Source of the DNA: Lachnospiraceae bacterium
Lineage (GTDB): Bacteria; Bacillota; Clostridia; Lachnospirales; Lachnospiraceae
Reading direction: 5' to 3'
DNA: 19,701 bases
Assembly: GCA_004556655.1 (NCBI GenBank)
Contig: SFGF01000069.1
Span: 1-19,701 of the forward strand
Notes under the pieces: model-generated
Told to the model about the DNA's origin: nothing
Databases searched by the model: none
The model's input: the letters and a program-made list of their open reading frames with translations, nothing else
Translations under genes and position numbers: made by a program
Shown here: positions 1-5,517 of the stretch, piece by piece
Numbering within the stretch: the first letter of the stretch is position 1
Layout of the letters: each line of letters opens with the position of its first letter

Positions 1-40
1 GAACAGGATTCCTTATATTTTGGGTGTTTTTTGAAAGTTG

Positions 41-55
41 TGTATATTCAATACA
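41..55. promoter_or_regulatory. Short inverted repeat, possible operator
   Basis: TGTAT and ATACA form a perfect 5-bp inverted repeat around ATTCA, about 60 bases before the first gene's best start. The layout is operator-like, but the repeat is short and AT-rich, and no convincing -35/-10 pair accompanies it. It may be chance. The context upstream of the window is missing. Confidence 0.15.
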
Positions 56-113
56 ACAGATTTAGCGTTTTGTGGATAAGACTGCGGAAACTCAAGACAC
101 CATTGAGGTTGAC

Positions 114-266
114 ATGAAAGATGATCGAATACTGCAGTATTACTCCATGTTTGACCGAAAGCCAGAGCAGGAAAAGGTTAAAAAGATTTTGGACACGTTC
201 CAGAGGAATGTTAAGAGAAGCAGGAAAAAGAACCGCGTGAGAGTGCCTATGGCCGCCATAGCGTAA
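114..266 (+). CDS. Small basic protein of unknown function
   Basis: The product has 50 residues if translation begins at the ATG at 114, which has GAGG five bases upstream. The same frame is open back to a GTG at 72 (64 residues), but that codon lacks a visible ribosome site, so I prefer 114. The C-terminal half is Lys/Arg-rich (VKRSRKKNRVRVP) and could bind nucleic acid, but there is no recognisable domain. It lies ten bases before the next gene in an unbroken run of small early phage genes. I do not recognise the family. The reading frame is short, so that it is expressed at all is inferred from the ribosome site and the tight spacing. Confidence 0.5.
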   Translation: MKDDRILQYYSMFDRKPEQEKVKKILDTFQRNVKRSRKKNRVRVPMAAIA

Positions 267-275
267 GGAGACAGT

Positions 276-623
276 ATGGTAGAAGATTACAGGATACGCA
301 TAAGAACAGGGAGAGCGGAGGGAACTGGCAGCTATGAGATTACAAAGCGAGGAACCCGGAGAGAAATTACAAAGTTCGTGGAGCGATATGAAACAGCGGC
401 AGGCATTTTTCTACCGGATGAGTGGATGAAAAAGGCCCTGGGGGCTATTGAGGCAGAGGGAGAGATGAGTCTCCTGGAAAGCATAAAAGAACATTGCAGA
501 AAACATTGTGCATGGCTGCATAAGGAAAAAGAGGTTGAAGAACACGCCATAGATTGCCTGTGCAGCCGGGCATATAGGCACTGGGACGATTTTAAGGACA
601 CAGAGACAATTATATGGATGTGA
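276..623 (+). CDS. Hypothetical phage protein with Cys pairs
   Basis: This 115-residue protein starts at an ATG preceded by AAGGAG at the end of the previous gene. The N-terminal third is Arg/Lys-rich; the rest is helical and charged. The C-terminal half has clustered cysteines and histidines: C-x3-C near residues 69-73, then C-L-C near 94-96, with nearby His. That could be a small metal site, but the spacing matches no standard zinc finger I know. Its stop lies 11 bases before the start of the next gene, so the two are probably co-translated. I do not recognise the family and assign no function. Confidence 0.6.
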   Translation: MVEDYRIRIRTGRAEGTGSYEITKRGTRREITKFVERYETAAGIFLPDEWMKKALGAIEAEGEMSLLESIKEHCRKHCAWLHKEKEVEEHAIDCLCSRAYRHWDDFKDTETIIWM

Positions 624-634
624 GGAGGAAAACC

Positions 635-1933
635 ATGGAATATGTGCAGATGACACTCAATGACTGGGTACAGATGAAACAGAAATTGAAACAGGAACTC
701 CTGGGAGTAAAGCAGAGTTTTGTCCGGATCGGATACGTTCTCAGACAAATTGAGGATCAGAGGCTCTATGAGCAGGATGGTTATAAAAGTATAGCGGAAT
801 TTGCCAAAGCAGAGTATGGCCTGGAACCATCTACCACAAGCCGATTTATGAGTATTAACCGGGAATATTCAGTTGACGGATATTCTGAAACGCTCAGACC
901 AGAATTTGCTGATCTGGGACGGAGTCAGCTGGAGGAGATGTTGAAACTGCAGGAAAGTGACAGGCAGATGATTCAACCGGAGACATCCAGAGAAGACATC
1001 AGAGAACTGAAACGGTTTAATAAGGCTGAGCCAGAAACAGGGGTGGCCGATGATTTGAGACAGTTGATTGAAAAATTTTGGAGGGAACACTTGGAAATAT
1101 TGGATTCGGTTCCATCAAGAACATTTACGGAAGAAAACATCCAACAATTTGCAGAACTGGTCAATCCTTCCGGGAGCAGATCATACAAGAAAGGCTTGTA
1201 TTTCCTGATGATGTATGAGAATCGCGTAGCGGTTAAGAAGTTTGGCCAAGATCCGCAGAACATGACCTGGTGGGAATTTTACCAGATCACAGAGGAACTG
1301 CTCAGAGATCTGCAGGAGGAAAGAGCAAAAGCGCCGGTAGATGAGGAAGAATCCGAGGAAAAGACTGCAGATTGGCAGCAGGAAACAGAAGAAGGAAAGG
1401 AGATAAAGGATGAAGAACAAAGAAACGAAGCTTCCGGAAAAAGTGATTCAGGTAGCAGAGGAAAGACTGGAGGATCTGGAGAGGGTGGAAGAGAAGAACA
1501 AAACGATCGTGAAAGGAACATAGAGCAGACGATCACTGAATCAGAAGAGGAGGAGAGCCAAGGAAAAGAAATTGCGCCGGCGCAAAAATCCGCGGAAATC
1601 CTAGAAAGAGAGGTCTCTGATGAAGTCGAAAACAGAGAAAATCATGGAGCCGCTGAGGAGGGAGTCTCAGAACCGCAAACAGAGGAGGCAGCAGGAGAGG
1701 AAACGAAAGAAACAGAATCCAGCTTTGAGGCTATGAACCAGCCAGAGGTTATTGAAAAACCTTATGGCAGCAGGAAAGACTATATGGAAACGCTGACAGC
1801 ATACGGCATGGCGCATTACATGGCGGCGGAATTTAAGCATCACGCTCTAAACTTTACTGTTTTAGAATCTCCATCAAGATTGGAGGCGTGGCTCCTGAAG
1901 GAGGTGGATGATAGTGGCAGAGAAATTGAGTGA
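635..1933 (+). CDS. Large early-region protein with Glu-rich linker
   Basis: I start this 432-residue protein at the ATG at 635, six bases after a GAGGAGG site; an in-frame ATG at 614 lies inside the preceding gene and is less likely. Residues 1-140 form a compact helical domain (YVLRQIED, DGYKSIAEFAKAEYGL, TTSRFMSINREYS) that reads like the DUF3102-type or helix-turn-helix proteins of Firmicutes phages and plasmids; that match is from memory. Residues 140-225 form a second folded region with a WWEFYQITEELL segment. Residues 228-366 are very rich in Glu, Lys and Ser and probably disordered. Residues 367-432 form a small C-terminal domain beginning at an internal Met. A DNA-binding or replication-related role is possible but unproven. 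The linker DNA contains credible out-of-frame starts (see findings). Confidence 0.75.
   Translation: MEYVQMTLNDWVQMKQKLKQELLGVKQSFVRIGYVLRQIEDQRLYEQDGYKSIAEFAKAEYGLEPSTTSRFMSINREYSVDGYSETLRPEFADLGRSQLEEMLKLQESDRQMIQPETSREDIRELKRFNKAEPETGVADDLRQLIEKFWREHLEILDSVPSRTFTEENIQQFAELVNPSGSRSYKKGLYFLMMYENRVAVKKFGQDPQNMTWWEFYQITEELLRDLQEERAKAPVDEEESEEKTADWQQETEEGKEIKDEEQRNEASGKSDSGSRGKTGGSGEGGREEQNDRERNIEQTITESEEEESQGKEIAPAQKSAEILEREVSDEVENRENHGAAEEGVSEPQTEEAAGEETKETESSFEAMNQPEVIEKPYGSRKDYMETLTAYGMAHYMAAEFKHHALNFTVLESPSRLEAWLLKEVDDSGREIE
1410..1523 (+). other. Embedded out-of-frame ORF (37 codons) with strong RBS
   Basis: ATG at 1410 in a different frame from the 635-1933 gene, with AAGGAG seven bases upstream. 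It encodes a helical charged peptide, MKNKETKLPEKVIQVAEER..., ending at TAG 1521. It looks like a true small protein but lies wholly within the AG-rich linker of the larger gene, where ribosome-site look-alikes are frequent. Could be an ancestral separate gene or coincidence. Confidence 0.25.
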
Positions 1934-1962
1934 CAAACTTAATGACATACAGGAGGAGTGAT

Positions 1963-2370
1963 ATGAACAGGAGACAGAAAAAGAAACGGTATAAGAAATT
2001 ATATGGACACAATCCACCAAAGGGAGCGGATGGACGCTATTTGTTCCATGTGCAATATGGGACTGATCTGGCAGCAGGACAGGACCATACTGGATATTAC
2101 ATGCCGGAGCAGAGAAAGACCTTGAAAACATATAGTGTGAAATCGGTGGATATAGAACTGATAAATAATTTCAGAGAGGCTATTGAATATGCAACAAAGG
2201 GTATGAGTGATTTTGCGAAAGCAGTCAGTCAGAATTTTGCTAATCTGGAAAAACGGTATAGAAAACCAATGATTGAGCAGGTGGAGGAGCCACAAGTAGT
2301 GGTGGCCAGGAAATTGTCAGAAAGGAGAAAGAAATGCAGGAAAAAAGAGTGGAGAGCATCCAGGAGATAG
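1963..2370 (+). CDS. Hypothetical basic phage protein
   Basis: The best start is the ATG at 1963, six bases after AGGAGG; an in-frame ATG at 1930 overlaps the previous stop and has a poorer site. The product has 135 residues. It is strongly basic at both ends (MNRRQKKKRYKKLYG at the start; KLSERRKKCRKKEWRASRR at the end) with a Tyr-rich N-terminal segment and a central helical stretch. The highly basic tail results from reading through the ribosome site and start of the next gene, which it overlaps by 37 bases. The charge suggests nucleic-acid contact, but no domain is recognisable. Confidence 0.65.
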   Translation: MNRRQKKKRYKKLYGHNPPKGADGRYLFHVQYGTDLAAGQDHTGYYMPEQRKTLKTYSVKSVDIELINNFREAIEYATKGMSDFAKAVSQNFANLEKRYRKPMIEQVEEPQVVVARKLSERRKKCRKKEWRASRR

Positions 2371-2594
2371 ATTTTTCAGGATTGAAGATGCCGTTTATAG
2401 CAGTATATGAACATCCGGATGATTTTCCAAATCAATGTGTAGCACGGGTATATGATTTAGATAAACCAACGGACACAGTTATGGTAAAAGAAACTGTGAA
2501 AGAAATTGAGGAGAATATCCGGGAGAATTCAACAATGGCATTTATGAAAAGAGGTACTGATGATGTGCCGGCATTAGTAGGTGTATGGATGTAA
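2334..2594 (+). CDS. Small conserved phage protein
   Basis: This 86-residue protein starts at an ATG preceded by AAAGGAG and overlaps the previous gene by 37 bases. It has a compact alpha/beta look, with MPFIAVYEHPDDFPNQCVARVYDLDKPTDTVMVK as the likely beta-rich core in two strands, followed by a helix and a short C-terminal segment ending in GVWM. I recall very similar small proteins of unknown function in early regions of Clostridia prophages, always among genes of this type. No catalytic motif is visible, so I give no function. Confidence 0.65.
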   Translation: MQEKRVESIQEIDFSGLKMPFIAVYEHPDDFPNQCVARVYDLDKPTDTVMVKETVKEIEENIRENSTMAFMKRGTDDVPALVGVWM

Positions 2595-2608
2595 GAAAGG
2601 AGAAGGAA

Positions 2609-2974
2609 ATGAAGAATTTAGTAAATATTATTATGAAAATAGCAATCATTATGGGAGCAGCTTATTTGTTCCCGGAATATGTAGTGTGTAAAGATGGAAG
2701 AACAATGGCGTTGGCAATTATCGTGATGATTATCGTAGGAATAGTCATAGGCTTAATTGTGGCAGCTGTAGCAATAGGATTGGTGGCTATAAGACACGAA
2801 TTTTTAGCCATGGCAATTGCAATAATACTGTGTCTGGCATCGGGAGTAATACAGCTGGTGGCAGCAGTACATTATGTGCCAGGATTTGAGATTTATGGAA
2901 GGATGACATACATAATATTAGCTTTGTTAATGAGCCTGTTCTCCATGCAAGATAACAGAAAGAGAGGGGAATAG
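2609..2974 (+). CDS. Small integral membrane protein, about four TM helices
   Basis: I start this 121-residue protein at the ATG at 2609, preceded by AAAGGAG; an in-frame upstream ATG at 2585 lies inside the previous gene. Four hydrophobic stretches are visible: about residues 4-21, 33-61 (very Ile/Val rich), 65-87 and 99-113, with a charged tail (DNRKRGE). No signal-peptide cleavage site stands out. A membrane protein among DNA-processing and hypothetical early genes is not a holin by position, because lysis genes normally follow the tail genes. Exclusion of other phages or host-membrane modification are options, but nothing in the sequence decides. Confidence 0.65.
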   Translation: MKNLVNIIMKIAIIMGAAYLFPEYVVCKDGRTMALAIIVMIIVGIVIGLIVAAVAIGLVAIRHEFLAMAIAIILCLASGVIQLVAAVHYVPGFEIYGRMTYIILALLMSLFSMQDNRKRGE

Positions 2975-2975
2975 C

Positions 2976-3563
2976 ATGTTTTTGAGACCAACGACACTAA
3001 ACGCTTTAATGAAAAAGGCATATAAGAGTGGACTTGCAGTGGCCAGAACAGAAGACGACTGGATGTATATTGCCGGGAGTTATTGGGAAATAAGCGTGAA
3101 AAAGGAATTTATCCCAAAAAGAACACTGGGAGACATCATTGCCCTGATCGGAGAGCTGCCGGGGCCGGGAGAACGATTCACGGCGACCAAAGAGGGAAAT
3201 CAGCTTGAAATGGAACTGCCACTGCAAGTGAAAGATGAGCCATTCCATGAGAATGACACATTGACCATCACAGATGTGATTCTGGTAGGAACCAGCGGAA
3301 CAATTCAGAGACTTTTGCAGGATGAGGCCACCGGCAATATTTACGCGGTCAACAATGTGTTTGTGTCAATCGTGGACAATGCTCTGATAGATAAAGATCG
3401 TGGAGAGTATTCTGTCACAGAGCCATTTTTTAATCCGGCCTATGGGATTCTCTGGAAAAACAATGTATGCAAATTGCGAGCACATTTTCGGTCAGATGAT
3501 AGAAATTATAAAGTTCTGGATAATCTGAAAGGTGTGGATATCACACCGGAGGTGCCGGAATGA
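2976..3563 (+). CDS. Hypothetical phage protein
   Basis: This 195-residue protein begins one base after the previous stop, with GAGGGG upstream of the ATG. It appears soluble and mixed alpha/beta. A short N-terminal helix is followed by a beta-rich segment (WMYIAGSYWEISVKKEF), a GELPGPGERF turn and a long beta region around residues 75-165. Its stop overlaps the next start in an ATGA arrangement, so the two are probably translated together. I recall full-length relatives in Lachnospiraceae prophages, all uncharacterised. No nuclease, kinase or zinc motif is present. Confidence 0.6.
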   Translation: MFLRPTTLNALMKKAYKSGLAVARTEDDWMYIAGSYWEISVKKEFIPKRTLGDIIALIGELPGPGERFTATKEGNQLEMELPLQVKDEPFHENDTLTITDVILVGTSGTIQRLLQDEATGNIYAVNNVFVSIVDNALIDKDRGEYSVTEPFFNPAYGILWKNNVCKLRAHFRSDDRNYKVLDNLKGVDITPEVPE

Positions 3564-4069
3564 TGATTCCGAAGCCTCAGCGGAAGAAGAAACGGAGAAA
3601 ACACAAAGATAGTATCCTGCACTGTAAAGATGGGACATGCTATTTATGCATTATGCTGGATAACAATTATAGGATCCATCCGATAGTACATGAGCATCAC
3701 ATCTATGGAGGTCCGAATAGGGCGAGATCTGAAGCAGAGGGATTGAAAGTATATTTATGTCTGGCCCATCATATTGATGGGCCACAGGCAGTTCATAACA
3801 ATCAGAATAATATGAGAATCCTGCAGGAAGATGGACAGAGAGCATTTGAACGCACACACACAAGGGAGGAGTTCATGGAGTTGATCGGAAGGAATTTTCT
3901 TGATGAAGAAAGAGAAGTACCGAAACAGAAAGAAAAGGTGGAGGAATTAGGAATTGTGTTTTTGGAACCGGACTGCAATGGATGTTTTGGGGCAGCAGGA
4001 AATGATTGCAGATTTTGCAGCAAATATAAAAGCGAGGAGGAACAGAATGATCATTGTAACACAGAGTAA
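3560..4069 (+). CDS. Cys/His-rich HNH/Ref-like phage protein
   Basis: This 169-residue protein begins at an ATG overlapping the previous stop (ATGA). After a basic N-terminus it carries C22, C27 and C30, then HEHHIYGGPNR (residues 44-54) and CLAHH (67-71), ordered like a zinc-stabilised HNH or Ref-type nuclease. The HxHH plus GGPNR stretch would be the active-site hairpin. A second cysteine cluster (C139, C142, C150, C153) near the C-terminus could bind another zinc. I recall this family just upstream of the late regulator in Clostridia phages. Likely roles are recombination-related DNA nicking or DNA binding. Nuclease activity is an inference, because no canonical Asn/His pair can be fixed from one sequence. 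Confidence 0.65.
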   Translation: MMIPKPQRKKKRRKHKDSILHCKDGTCYLCIMLDNNYRIHPIVHEHHIYGGPNRARSEAEGLKVYLCLAHHIDGPQAVHNNQNNMRILQEDGQRAFERTHTREEFMELIGRNFLDEEREVPKQKEKVEELGIVFLEPDCNGCFGAAGNDCRFCSKYKSEEEQNDHCNTE

Positions 4070-4295
4070 AAAGAAAGCTTATGATACCAGAAATCTGAAT
4101 AATCTGGTTTATACAGAAGTTCTTCCGGTAGGAAAAGAATTTGGAGTGGAATTGAGCGGAGAAGATATTATAGCGACATATCCGACAGCGGAAATGGCAG
4201 AAACTGCTATGAGCTATGTCATCAGAGCAGAGGCTGATGGTAGTAAATTGTTTGTTATGCCAACTGAAAATGAAGTATGGGAGGATCTGGAATGA
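4047..4295 (+). CDS. Small conserved phage protein
   Basis: The likely start is the ATG at 4047, preceded by GAGGAGG inside the end of the previous gene (23-base overlap). The frame is open further upstream, but those Met codons have no ribosome site. The 82-residue product begins MIIVTQSKKKAYDTRNLNN and has a beta-strand-rich core, a short helix (AEMAETAMSYVIRAEADG) and a final strand (KLFVMP). I recall a widespread uncharacterised family in Firmicutes phages with this same beginning and the closing pattern of a helix followed by a strand and a Met-Pro. Its function is unknown. Its stop overlaps the next start (ATGA). Confidence 0.65.
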   Translation: MIIVTQSKKKAYDTRNLNNLVYTEVLPVGKEFGVELSGEDIIATYPTAEMAETAMSYVIRAEADGSKLFVMPTENEVWEDLE

Positions 4296-4483
4296 ATAAA
4301 GAAGGGTATCGGGATCCGACAGCAGAAAAAGCAATTGCAAATGCCGGAAAATCGAAACATATTCCGAAAGAGGTGTATGAACCAGTTAAAAAGTTGAAAG
4401 AGATCTTGGAATTCCAACACATTTATGTGGATGAAATAAAATTCCATACGAATTCCGGAAAATATGAAAAGCAGTGGAAATAA
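4292..4483 (+). CDS. Small conserved phage protein next to late regulator
   Basis: The 63-residue product starts at the ATG at 4292, overlapping the previous stop by ATGA, with GGGAGG seven bases upstream. An in-frame ATG at 4277 lies within that ribosome site and is rejected. The protein begins MNKEGYRDPTAEKAIANAG, a pattern I recall from small proteins encoded directly before the ArpU/RinA-like gene in Clostridia phages. The second half is a helix and two strands (FQHIYVDEIKF). Function is unknown, but the constant neighbourhood suggests a role linked to the early-late switch. Confidence 0.65.
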   Translation: MNKEGYRDPTAEKAIANAGKSKHIPKEVYEPVKKLKEILEFQHIYVDEIKFHTNSGKYEKQWK

Positions 4484-4496
4484 GGAGGGATAGCAT

Positions 4497-4907
4497 ATGC
4501 CAGACGTTCGGCCACTGAATAAAAAGAAATATGGGATAAGTAAGAATGCATTTCGAACAGCGTACTCATATTGTCTGCAGTACAAAGAGTGGAAAGAGGA
4601 ACTGGAGAAGTATTCTGTGATTAAAAGTCCTCAGATAAACGGAATGCCAGGATCACATGGAGGCAGTGATCCGACAGCGGCTTTGGCCAGTTCCAGAGTA
4701 GAGCTGGAAAGTAAAGTGACAAAGATAGAAGAAACAGTGAAGGAAGCTGTAGGGGATAATAAAATTCTTTATAGTTATTTACTGGAATATGTGACAACAG
4801 AAGGAAGTACATTTCACTGGATGAAGCAAAAAGGAATACCATGTGAGCGTACATACTTCTATGAACTGAGAAGATATTTTTACTATTTAATGGCAAAAAA
4901 AATATAA
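4497..4907 (+). CDS. ArpU/RinA-like late transcription regulator (candidate)
   Basis: This 136-residue protein has a clear AAGGAGGG site before its ATG. Features shared with the ArpU/RinA-type regulators of Gram-positive phages, as I recall them, are an N-terminal segment with LNKKKYGISKNAFRTA and CLQYKEWKEEL; a central GMPGSHGGSDPTAALA turn; a helix (ELESKVTKIEETVKEAV); and a C-terminal helix-turn-helix-like stretch where KQKGIPCERTYFYELRRYFY resembles a recognition helix, similar to sigma-factor region 4. It lies immediately upstream of the packaging operon, the usual position for a protein that switches on late genes. The sequences just downstream (promoter candidates, hairpins, repeated CGGTACTC) are its likely targets. 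Activation versus antitermination cannot be told from sequence. Confidence 0.75.
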   Translation: MPDVRPLNKKKYGISKNAFRTAYSYCLQYKEWKEELEKYSVIKSPQINGMPGSHGGSDPTAALASSRVELESKVTKIEETVKEAVGDNKILYSYLLEYVTTEGSTFHWMKQKGIPCERTYFYELRRYFYYLMAKKI

Positions 4908-4934
4908 CTGCGGTACTCGGAGGACAACATTCCA

Positions 4935-4943
4935 TGTTATAGT
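4935..4943 (+). promoter_or_regulatory. Extended -10 late promoter candidate
   Basis: TGTTATAGT is a TGn-extended -10 (TG, one base, TATAGT). The hexamer 17 bases upstream (ACTCGG) does not resemble TTGACA, as expected for a promoter that needs an activator. Transcription would begin near 4950, downstream of the ArpU-like gene and ahead of the HNH gene. I recall similar TATAAT-like sequences at this place in related phages. Confidence 0.45.
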
Positions 4944-4960
4944 AGTATCGTCCAAAAAGA

Positions 4961-4979
4961 TGAGAAAACCAATTTCTCA
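4961..4979 (+). other. Small leader hairpin
   Basis: TGAGAAA and TTTCTCA form a perfect 7-bp stem around ACCAA. It lies about ten bases after the start predicted from the 4935-4943 promoter and 17 bases before the terminator-like hairpin. It could be part of an RNA leader that affects termination, but it is AT-rich and modest in strength. Confidence 0.35.
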
Positions 4980-4996
4980 ATTTAATCCCTTTGCTT

Positions 4997-5022
4997 AAGG
5001 ATCCGGTACTCCGGGTCCTTTT
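4997..5022 (+). terminator. Rho-independent terminator candidate
   Basis: AAGGATCCGG and CCGGGTCCTT pair over 10 bp (one G-T pair) around the loop TACT, followed by two further Ts. The short U-tract makes it a moderate terminator. It separates the ArpU-like gene from the HNH gene and could end early transcripts. The same palindrome lies directly upstream of a TATAAT box, so it may instead be a regulator binding site. Confidence 0.55.
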
Positions 5023-5027
5023 ATAAT
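5022..5027 (+). promoter_or_regulatory. TATAAT box before HNH gene
   Basis: A consensus -10 hexamer overlaps the foot of the preceding hairpin, and a start near 5034 would give a short leader to the HNH gene at 5052. No -35 element is found at 16-18 bases; that position is the GC-rich palindrome. It may be an activator-dependent late promoter or simply AT-rich sequence after a terminator. Confidence 0.3.
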
Positions 5028-5051
5028 GCAGAAAAGAACAGGAACAATAAT

Positions 5052-5375
5052 ATGGCCAAAGCATCAAGGAAATGGTTTTATAATTCAGGTGACTGGCAGC
5101 AGGCAAGAGAAGCAGCGCTAAGAAGAGATCAATATACATGTGCATATTGTGGAGCAAGAGCAACAGAGGTTCATCATTTGATTGAACTCAATGATAAGAA
5201 TATTCGAGATCCGGAGATCAGTTTGAATCTGAAGCATTTGCAATCATTATGTCATGATTGTCATACGATGATTACAATGAATGAGCATGGTATCCGGAAG
5301 ATGGATTGTGATATGGAATTTTATTTTGATGAGGACGGAATTCTGCAGCGAAGGACTCCCCCGGAGGGGCATTAA
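5052..5375 (+). CDS. HNH endonuclease of the packaging module
   Basis: This 107-residue protein has all parts of a small HNH nuclease: C30-x2-C33 (CAYC), the H41-H42 pair (EVHHLIEL), N59 in SLNLKHL, and C67-x2-C70-H71 (CHDCH). Both CxxC pairs would bind one structural zinc, and the His-Asn-His set forms the metal-dependent active site. HNH proteins encoded directly before the small terminase are known to work with terminase in cutting at cohesive ends of HK97-like phages, so a role in genome packaging is likely, in the cytoplasm with TerS/TerL. An AGGA-type site precedes the ATG. The C-terminus ends RRTPPEGH, a Pro-rich tail I recall in relatives. Confidence 0.88.
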   Translation: MAKASRKWFYNSGDWQQAREAALRRDQYTCAYCGARATEVHHLIELNDKNIRDPEISLNLKHLQSLCHDCHTMITMNEHGIRKMDCDMEFYFDEDGILQRRTPPEGH

Positions 5376-5384
5376 AAATCTCCC

Positions 5385-5449
5385 GGCACATAGACCGATG
5401 TGTGCCCCTCAGAAAAACCCGCTGGGCTCCGCGCATGAGGGTGTGGTCT
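5385..5449 (+). other. Structured intergenic region, candidate packaging site
   Basis: The 142-base gap between the HNH gene and the small terminase holds several inverted repeats. GGCACA (5385-5390) pairs with TGTGCC (5401-5406). AGACC (5392-5396) pairs with GGTCT (5445-5449), enclosing CCCTCA (5406-5411) with TGAGGG (5436-5441). These last two are nested and exclude the first. The region is GC-richer than its flanks and appears non-coding. In HK97-like phages with an HNH-TerS-TerL cluster the cos site often lies near here, so it is a reasonable place for cos, but no cleavage site can be identified by eye. Confidence 0.35.
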
Positions 5450-5517
5450 GACAGGAGACAGAACAGGGTAAATTTCAGGAATTAAGATGTAGGGATTTTG
5501 GAAAGAGGTGATTCATT

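Noticed and set aside
614..634. Upstream ATG for the Glu-rich protein
   Set aside because: It lies inside the previous gene without a ribosome site; ATG 635 follows GAGGAGG.
332..748. 138-codon reverse-strand ORF
   Set aside because: Antisense to two + strand genes with strong ribosome sites. Its composition is typical of a shadow frame.
3873..4340. 155-codon reverse-strand ORF
   Set aside because: It lies opposite three well-supported + strand genes, is rich in Ser/Phe/Cys as expected for an antisense shadow, and has no ribosome site or domain.
5422..5473. Short ORF ATG 5435 (MRVWSDRRQ...) in the HNH-terminase gap
   Set aside because: 16 codons, no ribosome site, in a structured, probably non-coding region.
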